DNA from: Oceanobacillus kimchii X50
Lineage (GTDB): Bacteria > Bacillota > Bacilli > Bacillales > Amphibacillaceae
Length of the DNA: 64,000 nucleotides
Direction of reading: 5' to 3'
NCBI RefSeq assembly: GCF_000340475.1
Contig: NZ_CM001792.1
Span: 2,422,921-2,486,920, forward strand
The stretch's first letter is position 1. Each line of letters begins with the position of its first letter. This document shows positions 7,456 through 16,835 of this stretch, piece after piece. A program made the translations under genes and the position numbers. Below the pieces are notes generated by a model. It did not search any database and was not told the origin of the DNA. It saw nothing but the letters and a program-made list of their open reading frames with translations.

Positions 7456-9240
7456 TTAAATTACATATTTCTCTTCCTCAATAATTCGAGCTGCTATTTC
7501 ACGTTTTTTCTGTACAACATTAATTGGTGTATGACGAGTTAGTTTACGTAATGATGAAAGCATCATTCGAAGAGTATCACCATCTTCTACTGTTACAAGA
7601 ATATCTTTCGCCTCTGCCTCAATACGATTAAATGCTTCTTGTACATAGACCTCTGTATATAGTAGCTTTTGTTTCGATTTTTCTTCACCAACTTTAGAAA
7701 TTGCCTTTTCTGTACGAAGAATTGCTGACTCCATATTAAATACTTCTGCAACCATATTAGCAAGGTTAACAAGAATTTCTTGTTCACGATCTAATTTTTG
7801 ACCGTATTTTTGTGCTGCCAGGCCAGCTCCTAGTAAAATCATTTTCTTCGCATTTTTGAGTAAATATTTTTCTTGTTCTAGTGCTTCTGTTCCTATCTCT
7901 TCAGGCATCATCATCATTAATTCTTCTTGCAAACCTTGTGCTTTTTGTAATAGTGGCAACTCACCTTTTAATGCTTTCTTAAGTAGTGTACCAGGAACTA
8001 ACAGACGGTTAATCTCATTCGTACCTTCAAATATACGGTTAATGCGAGAATCACGATATGCGCGTTCCACTTCATATTCCTGCATAAATCCATATCCTCC
8101 ATGCATTTGTACAGCTTCATCAACTACATAATCTAATAGTTCTGTAGCCATATATTTTGTCATGGAACATTCAATCTGATATTCGGCAATTGCACGAGCA
8201 ACTTCTCGCCCATCTTTTAATTGCTCATCTGTCAATGCTCCCATCCGTTGTTCAAATAATCCAACTGTACGATAAACTGAACTTTCATTTGCATAAATAC
8301 CTGCTGCCATTGTCGCAAGCTTTTCTTTTGTTAGATTAAAGCTAGAAATTGGTGTATTAAATTGTTTTCTTTCATTTGTATACTTCGAAGCTAATTCAAT
8401 CGCGCGTTTGGATCCACCAACTCCACCTACAGCAAGTTTATAACGACCAACATTTAAAATATTAAATGCGATAACATGACCTCGCCCTTTTTCTCCTAAT
8501 AAGTTCTCTACTGGAACTTCTGCATCTTCCAAAACTAGTGTACGAGTAGAGGAACTCTTAATTCCCATTTTCTTTTCCTCCGGACCAGTAGATACGCCAG
8601 GATATTCTCTTTCTACAATAAATGCTGTAAAATGTTCTCCGTCAATTTTTGCATAAACTACGAATACGTCAGCAAATGCAGAGTTTGTAATCCATTGTTT
8701 TTCACCATTAAGGATATAGTGCGTACCTGCGTCATTTAATTTTGCAGTTGTTTTTGCTCCTAAAGCATCTGACCCAGAACTTGGTTCAGTTAATGCATAT
8801 GCTGCTAAGAGCTCTCCAGTGGCAAGTTTTGGCAAGTATTTTTCTTTTTGTACTTCATTACCGAAAAACACAATAGGCAAAGAACCGATTCCAACATGTG
8901 CCCCATGTGTTACAGAGAACCCACCTGCACGTGAAAACTTCTCTGTAATTAAAGAAGAGCTAATTTTATCTAAAGCAAGCCCGCCATATTCTTCTGGTAC
9001 GTCAGCTCCAAGTAATCCTAAATCTCCCGCTTTCTTCAATAAATCAACAGAATGCTCAAACTCATGGTTCTCCAAATTATCAATTTTTGGCACGACTTCT
9101 CCTAAAACAAAATCTATTGTAGTTTTTGCTATCATCTTGTGCTCATCTGTAAAATCTTCTGGTGTAATAATGTCTTCTCCTGTTATATCCTCAACTAAAA
9201 ATGCTCCACCTTTGAATATTTTTTCTTTTGTTTCACTCAT
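7456..9240 (-). CDS. fadE: Acyl-CoA dehydrogenase
   Basis: FAD-dependent acyl-CoA dehydrogenase (594 aa, the same length as B. subtilis FadE) that performs the first oxidation of beta-oxidation. The acyl-CoA dehydrogenase core covers about residues 30-410 (YALTEPSSGSDA, QWITNSAFADVFVVYAKI, MHGGYGFMQEYEVERAYRD). A C-terminal extension of about 170 residues is typical of the long FadE/VLCAD-like branch. The start at 9240 follows GGAGAGGGAG. It is the third gene of fadN-fadA-fadE, 34 bp after fadA. Confidence 0.94.
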   Translation of the reverse strand: MSETKEKIFKGGAFLVEDITGEDIITPEDFTDEHKMIAKTTIDFVLGEVVPKIDNLENHEFEHSVDLLKKAGDLGLLGADVPEEYGGLALDKISSSLITEKFSRAGGFSVTHGAHVGIGSLPIVFFGNEVQKEKYLPKLATGELLAAYALTEPSSGSDALGAKTTAKLNDAGTHYILNGEKQWITNSAFADVFVVYAKIDGEHFTAFIVEREYPGVSTGPEEKKMGIKSSSTRTLVLEDAEVPVENLLGEKGRGHVIAFNILNVGRYKLAVGGVGGSKRAIELASKYTNERKQFNTPISSFNLTKEKLATMAAGIYANESSVYRTVGLFEQRMGALTDEQLKDGREVARAIAEYQIECSMTKYMATELLDYVVDEAVQMHGGYGFMQEYEVERAYRDSRINRIFEGTNEINRLLVPGTLLKKALKGELPLLQKAQGLQEELMMMMPEEIGTEALEQEKYLLKNAKKMILLGAGLAAQKYGQKLDREQEILVNLANMVAEVFNMESAILRTEKAISKVGEEKSKQKLLYTEVYVQEAFNRIEAEAKDILVTVEDGDTLRMMLSSLRKLTRHTPINVVQKKREIAARIIEEEKYVI

Positions 9241-9274
9241 GTTTTTCTCCCTCTCCATTATTGGTTTTTTTAAA

Positions 9275-10450
9275 CTAAAGTAATTCGAATACTCCAGCAG
9301 CTCCCATACCGCCACCAATACACATCGTAACTACACCAAACTGTTCATTTCTTCGTTTCATTTCATGCATTAATGTCAAAGTAAGTTTGGTCCCTGTACA
9401 GCCCAATGGATGTCCTAGGGCAATTGCTCCACCATTTACATTCACTTTATCCGTATCTAAATCTAAAGCTTGAATTACGCGTAAAGATTGAGAAGCAAAA
9501 GCTTCGTTCAATTCAAACAACCCAATATCTGATAATTCGAGTCCTGCTATTTTCAATGCTTTCGGAATTGCTTCTACTGGACCCACACCCATAATTTCTG
9601 GTTCAACACCTGCAACGGCAAAGGAGCGAAACTTCAATATTGGAGTTAAACCTTCCGCTTCTGCTTTTTCTCTTTCCATTAATAATACCGAAGCAGCTCC
9701 ATCACTCATTTGCGAAGCATTTCCTGCAGTTACAGATCCCTTTACATGAAATGCAGGTCGTAATTTACTTAAGATTTCGGAAGTTGTTCCTACACGTACA
9801 CCTTCATCTTGATTAAAAGTGAAACTTTTCTTTTCTACTTTGTTCTTATTACCAATTAGCCTTTGACTTACTTCAACAGGTACAATTTCGTCCTTAAATT
9901 TCCCTTCTTCTAAAGCTTTGGCTGCTCGTTGATGACTTTGAACTGCAAAAGCATCTTGATCCTCTCTTGATATACTAAAACGATTTGCTACTTCTTCTGC
10001 TGTGTGCCCCATTCCCATGTAGTAACCTGGAGCACTTTCTACTAGTTTAGAATTCGGCTTTAGTACATGTCCCCCCATAGGTAACATGCTCATTGACTCT
10101 GCTCCACCAGCAATAATCGTATCGCTTGCACCAACCATAATTCTTTCAGCGCCGTATGCAATACTTTGCAGTCCTGAAGAACAATAGCGATTTATTGTAA
10201 TTCCTGGAACATCATTTTTCAGTCCTGCAAGACCCGCAACATTTCTTGCCATGTTCATTCCTTGTTCTGCTTCAGGAGTTGCACATCCGATAATGACATC
10301 ATCAATATTCCCATTGTAATCCCCAGCGCGCTTTAATGTTTCTTTTATTGTTAATGCTGCCAAATCATCTGGACGAACATTTGCTAGTGAACCTTTATTA
10401 GCTTTTCCGACTGGTGTTCTCGCACCAGCAACAATAACTGCTTCCTTCAC
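9275..10450 (-). CDS. fadA: Acetyl-CoA C-acyltransferase (3-ketoacyl-CoA thiolase)
   Basis: Thiolase (391 aa) that cleaves 3-ketoacyl-CoA with CoA to release acetyl-CoA. The nucleophile is C90 in [10 protein letters not shown]. The C-terminal catalytic blocks [20 protein letters not shown] and CIGGGMG are intact. It lies 20 bp downstream of fadN and, with FadN, should form the bacterial trifunctional set. An acetoacetyl-CoA thiolase role is possible by family, but the context decides for beta-oxidation. Confidence 0.94.
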   Translation of the reverse strand: MKEAVIVAGARTPVGKANKGSLANVRPDDLAALTIKETLKRAGDYNGNIDDVIIGCATPEAEQGMNMARNVAGLAGLKNDVPGITINRYCSSGLQSIAYGAERIMVGASDTIIAGGAESMSMLPMGGHVLKPNSKLVESAPGYYMGMGHTAEEVANRFSISREDQDAFAVQSHQRAAKALEEGKFKDEIVPVEVSQRLIGNKNKVEKKSFTFNQDEGVRVGTTSEILSKLRPAFHVKGSVTAGNASQMSDGAASVLLMEREKAEAEGLTPILKFRSFAVAGVEPEIMGVGPVEAIPKALKIAGLELSDIGLFELNEAFASQSLRVIQALDLDTDKVNVNGGAIALGHPLGCTGTKLTLTLMHEMKRRNEQFGVVTMCIGGGMGAAGVFELL

Positions 10451-10470
10451 GATTTATCCCCCTTTATCGA

Positions 10471-12864
10471 TTAGTTACGTAATGGTTTCCCTTTAACTAA
10501 CATGTGTTGCATACGTTGTTGTGTCAGTGGTTCAGCTATTAGACTTAAAAATGCCTCACGTTCTAGGTCAAGCATTACTTGCTCATCTATTTCCGTACCT
10601 TCTTTTATTCTTCCCCCTGATAATACATAAGCCAATTTCTCTGCAATTTTCACATCATGTTCCGAAGCATATCCACTAAATTGCAATGACTTTGCTCCCA
10701 TTAACATCGCTGCATAACCAGCATCACCAACAACCGGAATTTTCTCACGTTGGGGTTTCTTATAACCACCATCATATAAACTGATAACTCTTTGTTTAGC
10801 ATCATATAGAACATGATCTGGGTTAGCACTTATTCTATCGTTACTATTTAAAAATCCATTTTCAATTCCTTCTGCAGCTGAAGTAGAAACTTTAGCCGTT
10901 GCTACTTTCTCAAAAACATTATTCGCAACTTTAGTTAAATCAAAGTCTATTCCTTTAGGCATATGACGAAGTTCTTTTAAATAAAGTTCTTTCGTTCCAC
11001 CGCCTCCAGGAATTAAACCAACACCAAATTCTACGAGTCCAATATAAGTCTCCGGAGAGGCTTGGATAGCTGCTGCAGGTAAAGACACTTCTGCACCACC
11101 ACCAAGAGTCATGTTAAAAGTTGCTACAACTACTGGGCGGTCGGAATACTTAATATTCATTGTCATGTTTTGAAACTGACGAATGACCATATCTAATTCA
11201 AAGAAATTATCATCTTGTGCTTCCATTAACATCATCGCTAGGTTAGCCCCAACACAGAAATTCTTTCCTTGGTTCCCTATTACAAGACCTTTATAATTTT
11301 TATTCACTTCTTCAACTGCAAAATTAACCATTTGTATAATATCTAAGCCAATGGCATTACTTTGGGAATGAAATTCTAAAAGCGCAACACCATCACCCAT
11401 ATCAATTAAACTAGCACCAGTATTTTTCTTAATGACGCCTTTTTGTTCCTTTAATGAGCGAATGTTTATCTCTTTATCATTAACAACTTGTTGTTTATAC
11501 TCACCATTATCATAGTAAAGAGTATTTCCATTATCCTTTTGATAAAAGGTTTCATACCCTTTATCCAACATATTTTTGACCCAAGTTGGAATAGCTTCTC
11601 CTTCTGCTTTCATTCGTTCAACAGAATCTCTAACTCCAATCGCATCCCAAGATTCAAATGGGCCTAACTCCCAACCAAACCCCCACTTCATAGCTTGGTC
11701 AATCGATACGATGTCATCTGCGATTTCTCCAAGTAACTCTGCCGAATATAACAAGCTAGATTTTAGTACTGACCAAACTAAGTCACTAGCACGATCTCCC
11801 TTAGCGTCTACAAGCGCTTTCAATTTGCGTTTAGAACCTTTTTGTTGCTTTGCCATTTCAACAGCAGCTGACTTTAATTTCTTTCGTTCTTGAAACTCCA
11901 ATGTTTCTGGAATGATTTCATAAATTTTTCCGTCTTTTTGTTTTTCGTAAAATCCTTTACGTTTTTTTGCTCCAATCCAACCTTTTTCTATCATTTGACT
12001 TACAAAAGCTGGAATCTCGAAGACGGCTTTTTCTTCTTTATGAATCACCTGGTCATAGACATTTTTTGCAACATGGTAAAATGTATCAAGTCCTACTACG
12101 TCGAGCGTCCGGAATGTCGCACTCTTCGGTCTTCCAATTAATGGACCTGTAACAGAATCCACTTCTCCTACACTATAACCGCCCTTTTGCATTTCACGGA
12201 CAGTTACTAATAATCCATATGTCCCAATACGATTAGCAATAAAATTAGGTGTATCTTTTGCTTCCACAACACCTTTTCCTAACACATCTTCACTGAATTG
12301 CTTCATAAATGATAGAACGCTAGAATCAGTGTGTTGTGTCGGAATTACTTCTAACAGTTTCAAGTATCTTGGCGGATTAAAGAAATGTGTCCCAAGGAAT
12401 TGTTTCTTCATATCTTCAGAGCAATCTTCAATCATGGCTTCAACAGAAATCCCCGAAGTATTTGAACTAACAATCGTACCTTCTTTTCGATATTTATCTA
12501 CGTTAGTAAACACTTTTTTCTTTATATCAAGATTTTCAACAACTACCTCGATTATCCAGTCCACTTCAGATAATTTTTCGATATCATCTTCTAAATTACC
12601 AATGTGAATTAGATTTAAACTCTGTTTTGTTGTAATTGGTGAGGGTTTTTGTTTCGATAATTTCTTTTTACTTTGCTCGGCGATTCTATTTCTTACTTTT
12701 CGATCTTCTAATGTTAATCCTTCAGTCTCTTCTTCTTTCGTTAATTCATTTGGTACAACATCTAGCATTGTTACTGGTATTCCGATATTTGCTAAATGAG
12801 CTGCAATACCCGATCCCATGACACCAGATCCTAATACTGCTGCACTTTTTATGGAATATGTCAC
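10471..12864 (-). CDS. fadN: 3-hydroxyacyl-CoA dehydrogenase / enoyl-CoA hydratase
   Basis: Bifunctional beta-oxidation enzyme (797 aa) with the dehydrogenase first and the hydratase last, the reverse of E. coli FadB and typical of Bacillus FadN. The NAD-binding motif GSGVMGSGIAAHLANIG lies near residues 11-27. A hydroxyacyl-CoA dehydrogenase core with THFFNPPRYLKLLEV follows. A crotonase domain from about residue 490 contains GNQGKNFCVGANLA and GLIPGGGGTKE. The GTG at 12864 is chosen because GGGGGAG sits 6 nt upstream; a TTG five codons earlier overlaps that site. A perfect FadR palindrome lies 23 bp upstream. Confidence 0.94.
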   Translation of the reverse strand: MTYSIKSAAVLGSGVMGSGIAAHLANIGIPVTMLDVVPNELTKEEETEGLTLEDRKVRNRIAEQSKKKLSKQKPSPITTKQSLNLIHIGNLEDDIEKLSEVDWIIEVVVENLDIKKKVFTNVDKYRKEGTIVSSNTSGISVEAMIEDCSEDMKKQFLGTHFFNPPRYLKLLEVIPTQHTDSSVLSFMKQFSEDVLGKGVVEAKDTPNFIANRIGTYGLLVTVREMQKGGYSVGEVDSVTGPLIGRPKSATFRTLDVVGLDTFYHVAKNVYDQVIHKEEKAVFEIPAFVSQMIEKGWIGAKKRKGFYEKQKDGKIYEIIPETLEFQERKKLKSAAVEMAKQQKGSKRKLKALVDAKGDRASDLVWSVLKSSLLYSAELLGEIADDIVSIDQAMKWGFGWELGPFESWDAIGVRDSVERMKAEGEAIPTWVKNMLDKGYETFYQKDNGNTLYYDNGEYKQQVVNDKEINIRSLKEQKGVIKKNTGASLIDMGDGVALLEFHSQSNAIGLDIIQMVNFAVEEVNKNYKGLVIGNQGKNFCVGANLAMMLMEAQDDNFFELDMVIRQFQNMTMNIKYSDRPVVVATFNMTLGGGAEVSLPAAAIQASPETYIGLVEFGVGLIPGGGGTKELYLKELRHMPKGIDFDLTKVANNVFEKVATAKVSTSAAEGIENGFLNSNDRISANPDHVLYDAKQRVISLYDGGYKKPQREKIPVVGDAGYAAMLMGAKSLQFSGYASEHDVKIAEKLAYVLSGGRIKEGTEIDEQVMLDLEREAFLSLIAEPLTQQRMQHMLVKGKPLRN

Positions 12865-12886
12865 AAATTTCTCCCCCAATCCTATT

Positions 12887-12904
12887 TGAATGAACGTTCA
12901 TTCA
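12887..12904. promoter_or_regulatory. FadR operator
   Basis: TGAATGAACGTTCATTCA is a perfect 18-bp palindrome matching the B. subtilis FadR consensus (TGAATGA-N4-TCATTCA). In the absence of long-chain acyl-CoA, FadR should repress the fadNAE promoter here. No copy of this motif was seen near aceBA. Confidence 0.88.
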
Positions 12905-13042
12905 TTTTTGTGTAAAAAAATAAAAGACATTTACATATCCTTATTTATAACTATAAATCAATATCAGATATTTCGCAATAAATTTAATTGATTTTTTGTA
13001 AAGGGTTTCTTTAGAAGTTTCACTTATTCGTAACGATTCCTA

Positions 13043-13071
13043 TTTACATTTCTTAATCATTACGCTATTAT
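13043..13071 (+). promoter_or_regulatory. Zinc operon promoter with Zur box in the spacer
   Basis: TTTACA (13043-13048) and TATTAT (13066-13071) are 17 bp apart. The spacer carries TCTTAATCATTACGC (13051-13065), which matches the Bacillus Zur consensus TCGTAATNATTACGA at 12 of the 14 defined positions. A related half-match, TTCGTAACGATTCC, lies at 13027-13040. Zinc-bound Zur would block RNA polymerase directly. Confidence 0.7.
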
Positions 13072-13139
13072 AATTAGGTACAATTATTTACAAATCGAAT
13101 CAATTCCATATGAAACTAAATTAAAAAAGGAGGATTCTT

Positions 13140-13898
13140 ATGAAGTCCCCTGTCGTATCTATGCACAATCTTAATTTTCGTTATGATACAAGAATCGTTT
13201 TAGACAATATAAATTTTGAAATCCCACAAGGTGCATTTATGGGATTAGTTGGACCAAATGGTGGAGGTAAAACTACTTTAATTCGTTTAATATTGGGCCT
13301 TAGTAAGGCAGATAATGGAACAATTGAAGTCTTTGGACAGCCCATTCAAAAATTGAAAGATAAGAATAAAATTGGATTTGTTTCTCAAAAAGCAAATTCC
13401 TTTAATAAGGGATTTCCAGCAACAGTTTTTGAAGTTGTCTCATCAGGTCTTACGTCGCAAATTGGCTATTTTCGCTTCCCGTCAAAAAAGCATAAACAAA
13501 AGGTCTATCATGCAATAGATCAGGTAGACATGACCGAATATGCTCATGAAAACATCGGTAATCTTTCTGGTGGCCAACAACAGAGAATATTTATTGCTCG
13601 TGCACTTGTTAGTGATCCAGAGCTCCTTATTCTTGATGAGCCCACTGTAGGGATAGATTATGAACATGTTCGTAGATTCTATGAATTATTGCATGAACTT
13701 CATCAACGGCACAATAAAACATTACTCTTAGTAACACATGATACAGGTACGATGACAGAATACGCTACTGATATAGTGTGTTTAAATAAAACATTGCACT
13801 TCCATGGTAATCCGGAAGAATATGCTTCACTTACAGAAAAGGACTTCTCCAATTTTTATGGACATCCGGTTAATCTAGTAAGTCATCAGCATTCATAA
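13140..13898 (+). CDS. znuC: Zinc ABC transporter ATP-binding protein
   Basis: ABC ATPase (252 aa) of the metal-importer family (AdcC/ZnuC). Walker A is GPNGGGKTT at residues 38-46, the signature is LSGGQQQR, Walker B is LLILDEPTVGID, and the switch histidine lies in LLVTHD. The sequence ends in a short His-containing tail (HPVNLVSHQHS). It starts a znuC-znuB-zur operon; no substrate-binding protein gene is adjacent, so that subunit must be encoded elsewhere. Zinc specificity is inferred from the Zur gene and Zur box. Confidence 0.9.
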   Translation: MKSPVVSMHNLNFRYDTRIVLDNINFEIPQGAFMGLVGPNGGGKTTLIRLILGLSKADNGTIEVFGQPIQKLKDKNKIGFVSQKANSFNKGFPATVFEVVSSGLTSQIGYFRFPSKKHKQKVYHAIDQVDMTEYAHENIGNLSGGQQQRIFIARALVSDPELLILDEPTVGIDYEHVRRFYELLHELHQRHNKTLLLVTHDTGTMTEYATDIVCLNKTLHFHGNPEEYASLTEKDFSNFYGHPVNLVSHQHS

Positions 13899-13913
13899 TT
13901 GGAGGGGTGAAAT

Positions 13914-14741
13914 ATGCTTATAGATTTTTTACAATATCCTTTCTTACGATACACGTTTTTAACTGGTATTTTAATAGGTTTAATTGCTCCTTTACTCGGA
14001 ACATTTATTGTCGTTCGTAGATTATCTTTGATAGCAGATGCGTTATCTCATGTAACACTTGCAGGAATCGCTTTCGGTCTTATGGCGGAAAAAAAATTCG
14101 GTTTGATGCTCTCACCTATCTATAGTGGGATGGTCTTTTCCGTAGCAGGTTCTGTCTTAATTGAAAAACTCCGAACCGTTTATAAAGCATATCAAGAAAT
14201 TGCTATTCCGATTATCTTGTCTGCTGGAGTAGGATTAAGTGTTATTTTTATATCAATAGCTGACGGGTTTAATAATGATTTATTTAATTATTTATTTGGA
14301 TCTGTTTCTGCTGTTAGCCAAAACGATTTTACATCAATATTAATCATCTCAATTATTGTTGTATCTATCATTATTTTATTTTACAAAGAATTGTTTTCAT
14401 TATCTTTTGATGAAGAACAATCAGTAATATCAGGGCTACATGCAAAATGGATTCATTTACTTTTTATTGTCTTAACAGCATTAGTGATTGCTGCATCTAT
14501 TCGAATTGTTGGGGTATTACTGGTATCTGCTCTAATGACATTACCAGTAGCAGCTAGCATGCGTTTAGCCAAAGGTTTTAAACAAATGATACTGTACTCC
14601 GTTATTTTTGGGGAATTATCTGTTATACTTGGAATAATTTCAGGGTACTATTTAGATATCCCTCCAGGTGGTACAATAGTAATGATAGCTATTATCATAT
14701 TATTAGTAGCTATAGGAATTAAAAAGCTTCAATCTAAGTAA
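13914..14741 (+). CDS. znuB: Zinc ABC transporter permease
   Basis: Polytopic ABC-3 family permease (275 aa) with about eight to nine hydrophobic helices. It contains the family's cytoplasmic RRLSLIADALSHVTLAGIAF segment (residues 35-54) that contacts the ATPase. It lies 15 bp after znuC with its own GGAGGGG site. The family also includes manganese permeases; zinc is preferred because the next gene is Zur-like. Confidence 0.9.
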   Translation: MLIDFLQYPFLRYTFLTGILIGLIAPLLGTFIVVRRLSLIADALSHVTLAGIAFGLMAEKKFGLMLSPIYSGMVFSVAGSVLIEKLRTVYKAYQEIAIPIILSAGVGLSVIFISIADGFNNDLFNYLFGSVSAVSQNDFTSILIISIIVVSIIILFYKELFSLSFDEEQSVISGLHAKWIHLLFIVLTALVIAASIRIVGVLLVSALMTLPVAASMRLAKGFKQMILYSVIFGELSVILGIISGYYLDIPPGGTIVMIAIIILLVAIGIKKLQSK

Positions 14742-14755
14742 ACGGGGGCTATAAC

Positions 14756-15169
14756 ATGAATCTTCAAGAAGCAATGGGCGTTTTAAAAGATAAAGGTTAT
14801 AAAGCAACTGGTAAAAGAAAAGACATTTTAGAGTTTTTCGAAGATGTCGATGGTTATCGTTCTGCAAAAGACCTCATATCTCATTTAGAAAAAAGTTTTG
14901 ATAGTGTAAGTTTTGATACCATATACCGTAATCTACATTTATATCACTCTCTTGGTATTTTAGAGTCAACTGACTTAAATGGTGAAAAACATTTTCGTAT
15001 GAATTGTACGCACCATCACCATCATCACTTTATATGTAATGAATGTGGTAAAACAAAAGAGATACAAATTTGTCCAATGGATTCTGCAGAAAAATCATTG
15101 ACGAATTATGTCATTGAAGATCATAAATTTGAAATATATGGACTCTGTCCACTATGTAAAGGTGCTTAA
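14756..15169 (+). CDS. zur: Zinc uptake regulator (Fur family)
   Basis: Fur-family repressor (137 aa). A winged helix covers residues 1-80 (recognition helix near SFDTIYRNLHLYHSLGILE). A C-terminal dimerisation domain has paired cysteines C94-x2-C97 and C131-x2-C134 for the structural zinc. A run of six histidines (residues 86-91) sits where Fur proteins usually have two or three. It lies 14 bp after znuB and probably represses its own operon through the box at 13051-13065. Fur or PerR activity is less likely given the context. Confidence 0.87.
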   Translation: MNLQEAMGVLKDKGYKATGKRKDILEFFEDVDGYRSAKDLISHLEKSFDSVSFDTIYRNLHLYHSLGILESTDLNGEKHFRMNCTHHHHHHFICNECGKTKEIQICPMDSAEKSLTNYVIEDHKFEIYGLCPLCKGA

Positions 15170-15252
15170 TTTGCTAAAATTCACCATATAACATTTCCTA
15201 TTCTTACTTTTCCATGTATACTACGTTTAGATACTATTTCTGGGAGAAGTGA

Positions 15253-15717
15253 ATGATGGATAAAAAGAAAATGGGGATATTACTACTTATAATAGCTAGT
15301 ACTGCTTTTGTTTTATTTGTAGTAATGATGCAAGATCAATTTAATAATCCAGAATTTGAAAATCATGGGCACTCTAGGGCAAAACAAGCAGATGAGCATG
15401 ATAACAAACCTCAAAATGTAGTTATTGATGAAGAAGATAAGCAACAGGAAGAATCTGATGATAAAGAGAAAGAAGACTCTAACGATGGAAGCGATAGTGA
15501 GTCAGAACCAGATGAAACTGTAGAAGAAGATCGAATCGTTAATGCAGACTTATTAAATGTTCGGAGCGGTCCAAGTACAGACCATCAAATTTCTGGAACA
15601 TTAGCTACTGGTGATATTGTAAAAGTGTACGATGATGGTAACGAGTGGATTGAAATAGAGTATGAAAATATTACAGGGTATGTTAATCGAAATTTTCTAG
15701 ACCCGATTGATAATTAA
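15253..15717 (+). CDS. Membrane-anchored SH3b-domain protein
   Basis: A 154-aa protein with an N-terminal membrane helix (about residues 6-26, MGILLLIIASTAFVLFVVMM), a very acidic Asp/Glu/Ser-rich linker (about 45-95), and one bacterial SH3 domain (NADLLNVRSGPSTDHQISG... through NRNFLDP). The domain probably faces the cell wall and binds peptidoglycan. There is no catalytic domain. The ATG follows GGGAGAAGTGA. It appears monocistronic, between the zur gene and its own terminator. Confidence 0.8.
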   Translation: MMDKKKMGILLLIIASTAFVLFVVMMQDQFNNPEFENHGHSRAKQADEHDNKPQNVVIDEEDKQQEESDDKEKEDSNDGSDSESEPDETVEEDRIVNADLLNVRSGPSTDHQISGTLATGDIVKVYDDGNEWIEIEYENITGYVNRNFLDPIDN

Positions 15718-15722
15718 AATGT

Positions 15723-15771
15723 AAAATCGACCAGCTATCCTTTTGTAGGAATTTCTGGTCGATTTTTTTAA
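15723..15771. terminator. Terminator between convergent SH3b and VLRF1 genes
   Basis: AAAATCGACCAG and CTGGTCGATTTT form a 12-bp stem with a 20-nt loop. A run of T follows on the plus strand. Confidence 0.85.
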
Positions 15772-15792
15772 TAATGGCTCGACGACTAATTT

Positions 15793-16596
15793 CTATGCTA
15801 ATACCTCTTGCATTACTTTACTTTCTTCGTGCTCTAGCATATTTTTAAGAATAACCTCGTCAATTTCTTTATTCATTTGATTTGATAATTCTTTTGATGC
15901 AGGTGCTTCCCCTACAATAAATATTTTTTTCCAATCTCTGTCCTTCGCCTGTTTATCTAATTTACCTGCAATACTTTTATACCAACGCTGTTGGTTCGCT
16001 TCATATCTTGCTTCAAAGTGATCCTTTTGTAAATTTCCAGAACCAAGACCTGTAGTAGAATTCCCTTGACGTGGCCCTTGCATTGTTCTCCAAGTTTCCT
16101 CTTCTACATCTAATTCATAGCCTACAGTATCTTTAAGCATATTTAAGTTTGTGTCTAGTAGTTTAATATAATTTTGCTGAACTAGAATAATCCCTGTTTG
16201 TGGATATTTTTCTCCGAGGATTTTCAATTGATTTAGCTCAGGGGTTTCCTGCCAATAAAATTCATCATCTAATCTCATTTGTACACGTTCAGCAAACCAA
16301 ATCGATTCATCAGCTGTAGCAAATACAATAAGGCCTCTCTTTAAACTTTTTTCATATTCCTTAATGTAATCATCTACTTTCTGTTTTACTTCTCGAAAGT
16401 TCTCTAATTCTTCTTTATTATCTCCCTCTTCAAGGTATTGTTCAAAATTCCTCATTCCATTTTTAAGATGAATCTTCCATTCTCCACCTTGTTGATCCGG
16501 ATCACTTAAATCTGTATTTAGATACATCGTAAATATTTTGTTACTTCCTTCTGTCTGCATATATTCAAGTTTTTTTATCTTTTTCTGAATATCCAA
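15793..16596 (-). CDS. VLRF1-family aeRF1-type release factor-like protein
   Basis: Protein of 267 aa resembling the bacterial VLRF1/eRF1-like family (peptidyl-tRNA hydrolase fold without the codon-reading domain). It begins with a TTG 8 nt after AGGAGGT. Recognisable features are the N-terminal KIFTMYLNTDLSDPDQ strand, a segment RGLIVFATADESIWFAERV, and a C-terminal domain ending IFIVGEAPASKELSNQM. A glutamine-rich loop (GPRQGNSTTGLGSGNLQ) replaces the classical GGQ loop. The family is inferred to act on stalled ribosomes; function here is not shown. Confidence 0.65.
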   Translation of the reverse strand: MDIQKKIKKLEYMQTEGSNKIFTMYLNTDLSDPDQQGGEWKIHLKNGMRNFEQYLEEGDNKEELENFREVKQKVDDYIKEYEKSLKRGLIVFATADESIWFAERVQMRLDDEFYWQETPELNQLKILGEKYPQTGIILVQQNYIKLLDTNLNMLKDTVGYELDVEEETWRTMQGPRQGNSTTGLGSGNLQKDHFEARYEANQQRWYKSIAGKLDKQAKDRDWKKIFIVGEAPASKELSNQMNKEIDEVILKNMLEHEESKVMQEVLA

Positions 16597-16787
16597 GATA
16601 GGACACCTCCTAAAATGATTGTACTTGTTATGTAACCGTCATAACGAAATACTAAACTTCATATTTTAGGTAGTTGAATGATTATTTATAGCAGCTAAGA
16701 AGATAAAGTTTAATTATGATCTATCTATCATAGCCATTCACGTTAAATATCTACAGTTGGTGGAAAAATCAATGTTTGAAAAATATA

Positions 16788-16827
16788 AAAAGCTTCGCAG
16801 TAGAGTTATTCTACACACGAAGCTTTT
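16788..16827 (-). terminator. Terminator of the CNNM/CorC gene
   Basis: AAAAGCTTCG and CGAAGCTTTT flank an inner GTAGA-type stem. On the minus strand it is followed by a T-rich run, 8 bp after the stop codon. Confidence 0.85.
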
Positions 16828-16835
16828 ATAATCCT

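Noticed and set aside
7456..12864. Several 60-150-codon plus-strand frames opposite the fad genes
   Set aside because: They are antisense shadows of clearly coding fadE, fadA and fadN and lack ribosome binding sites.
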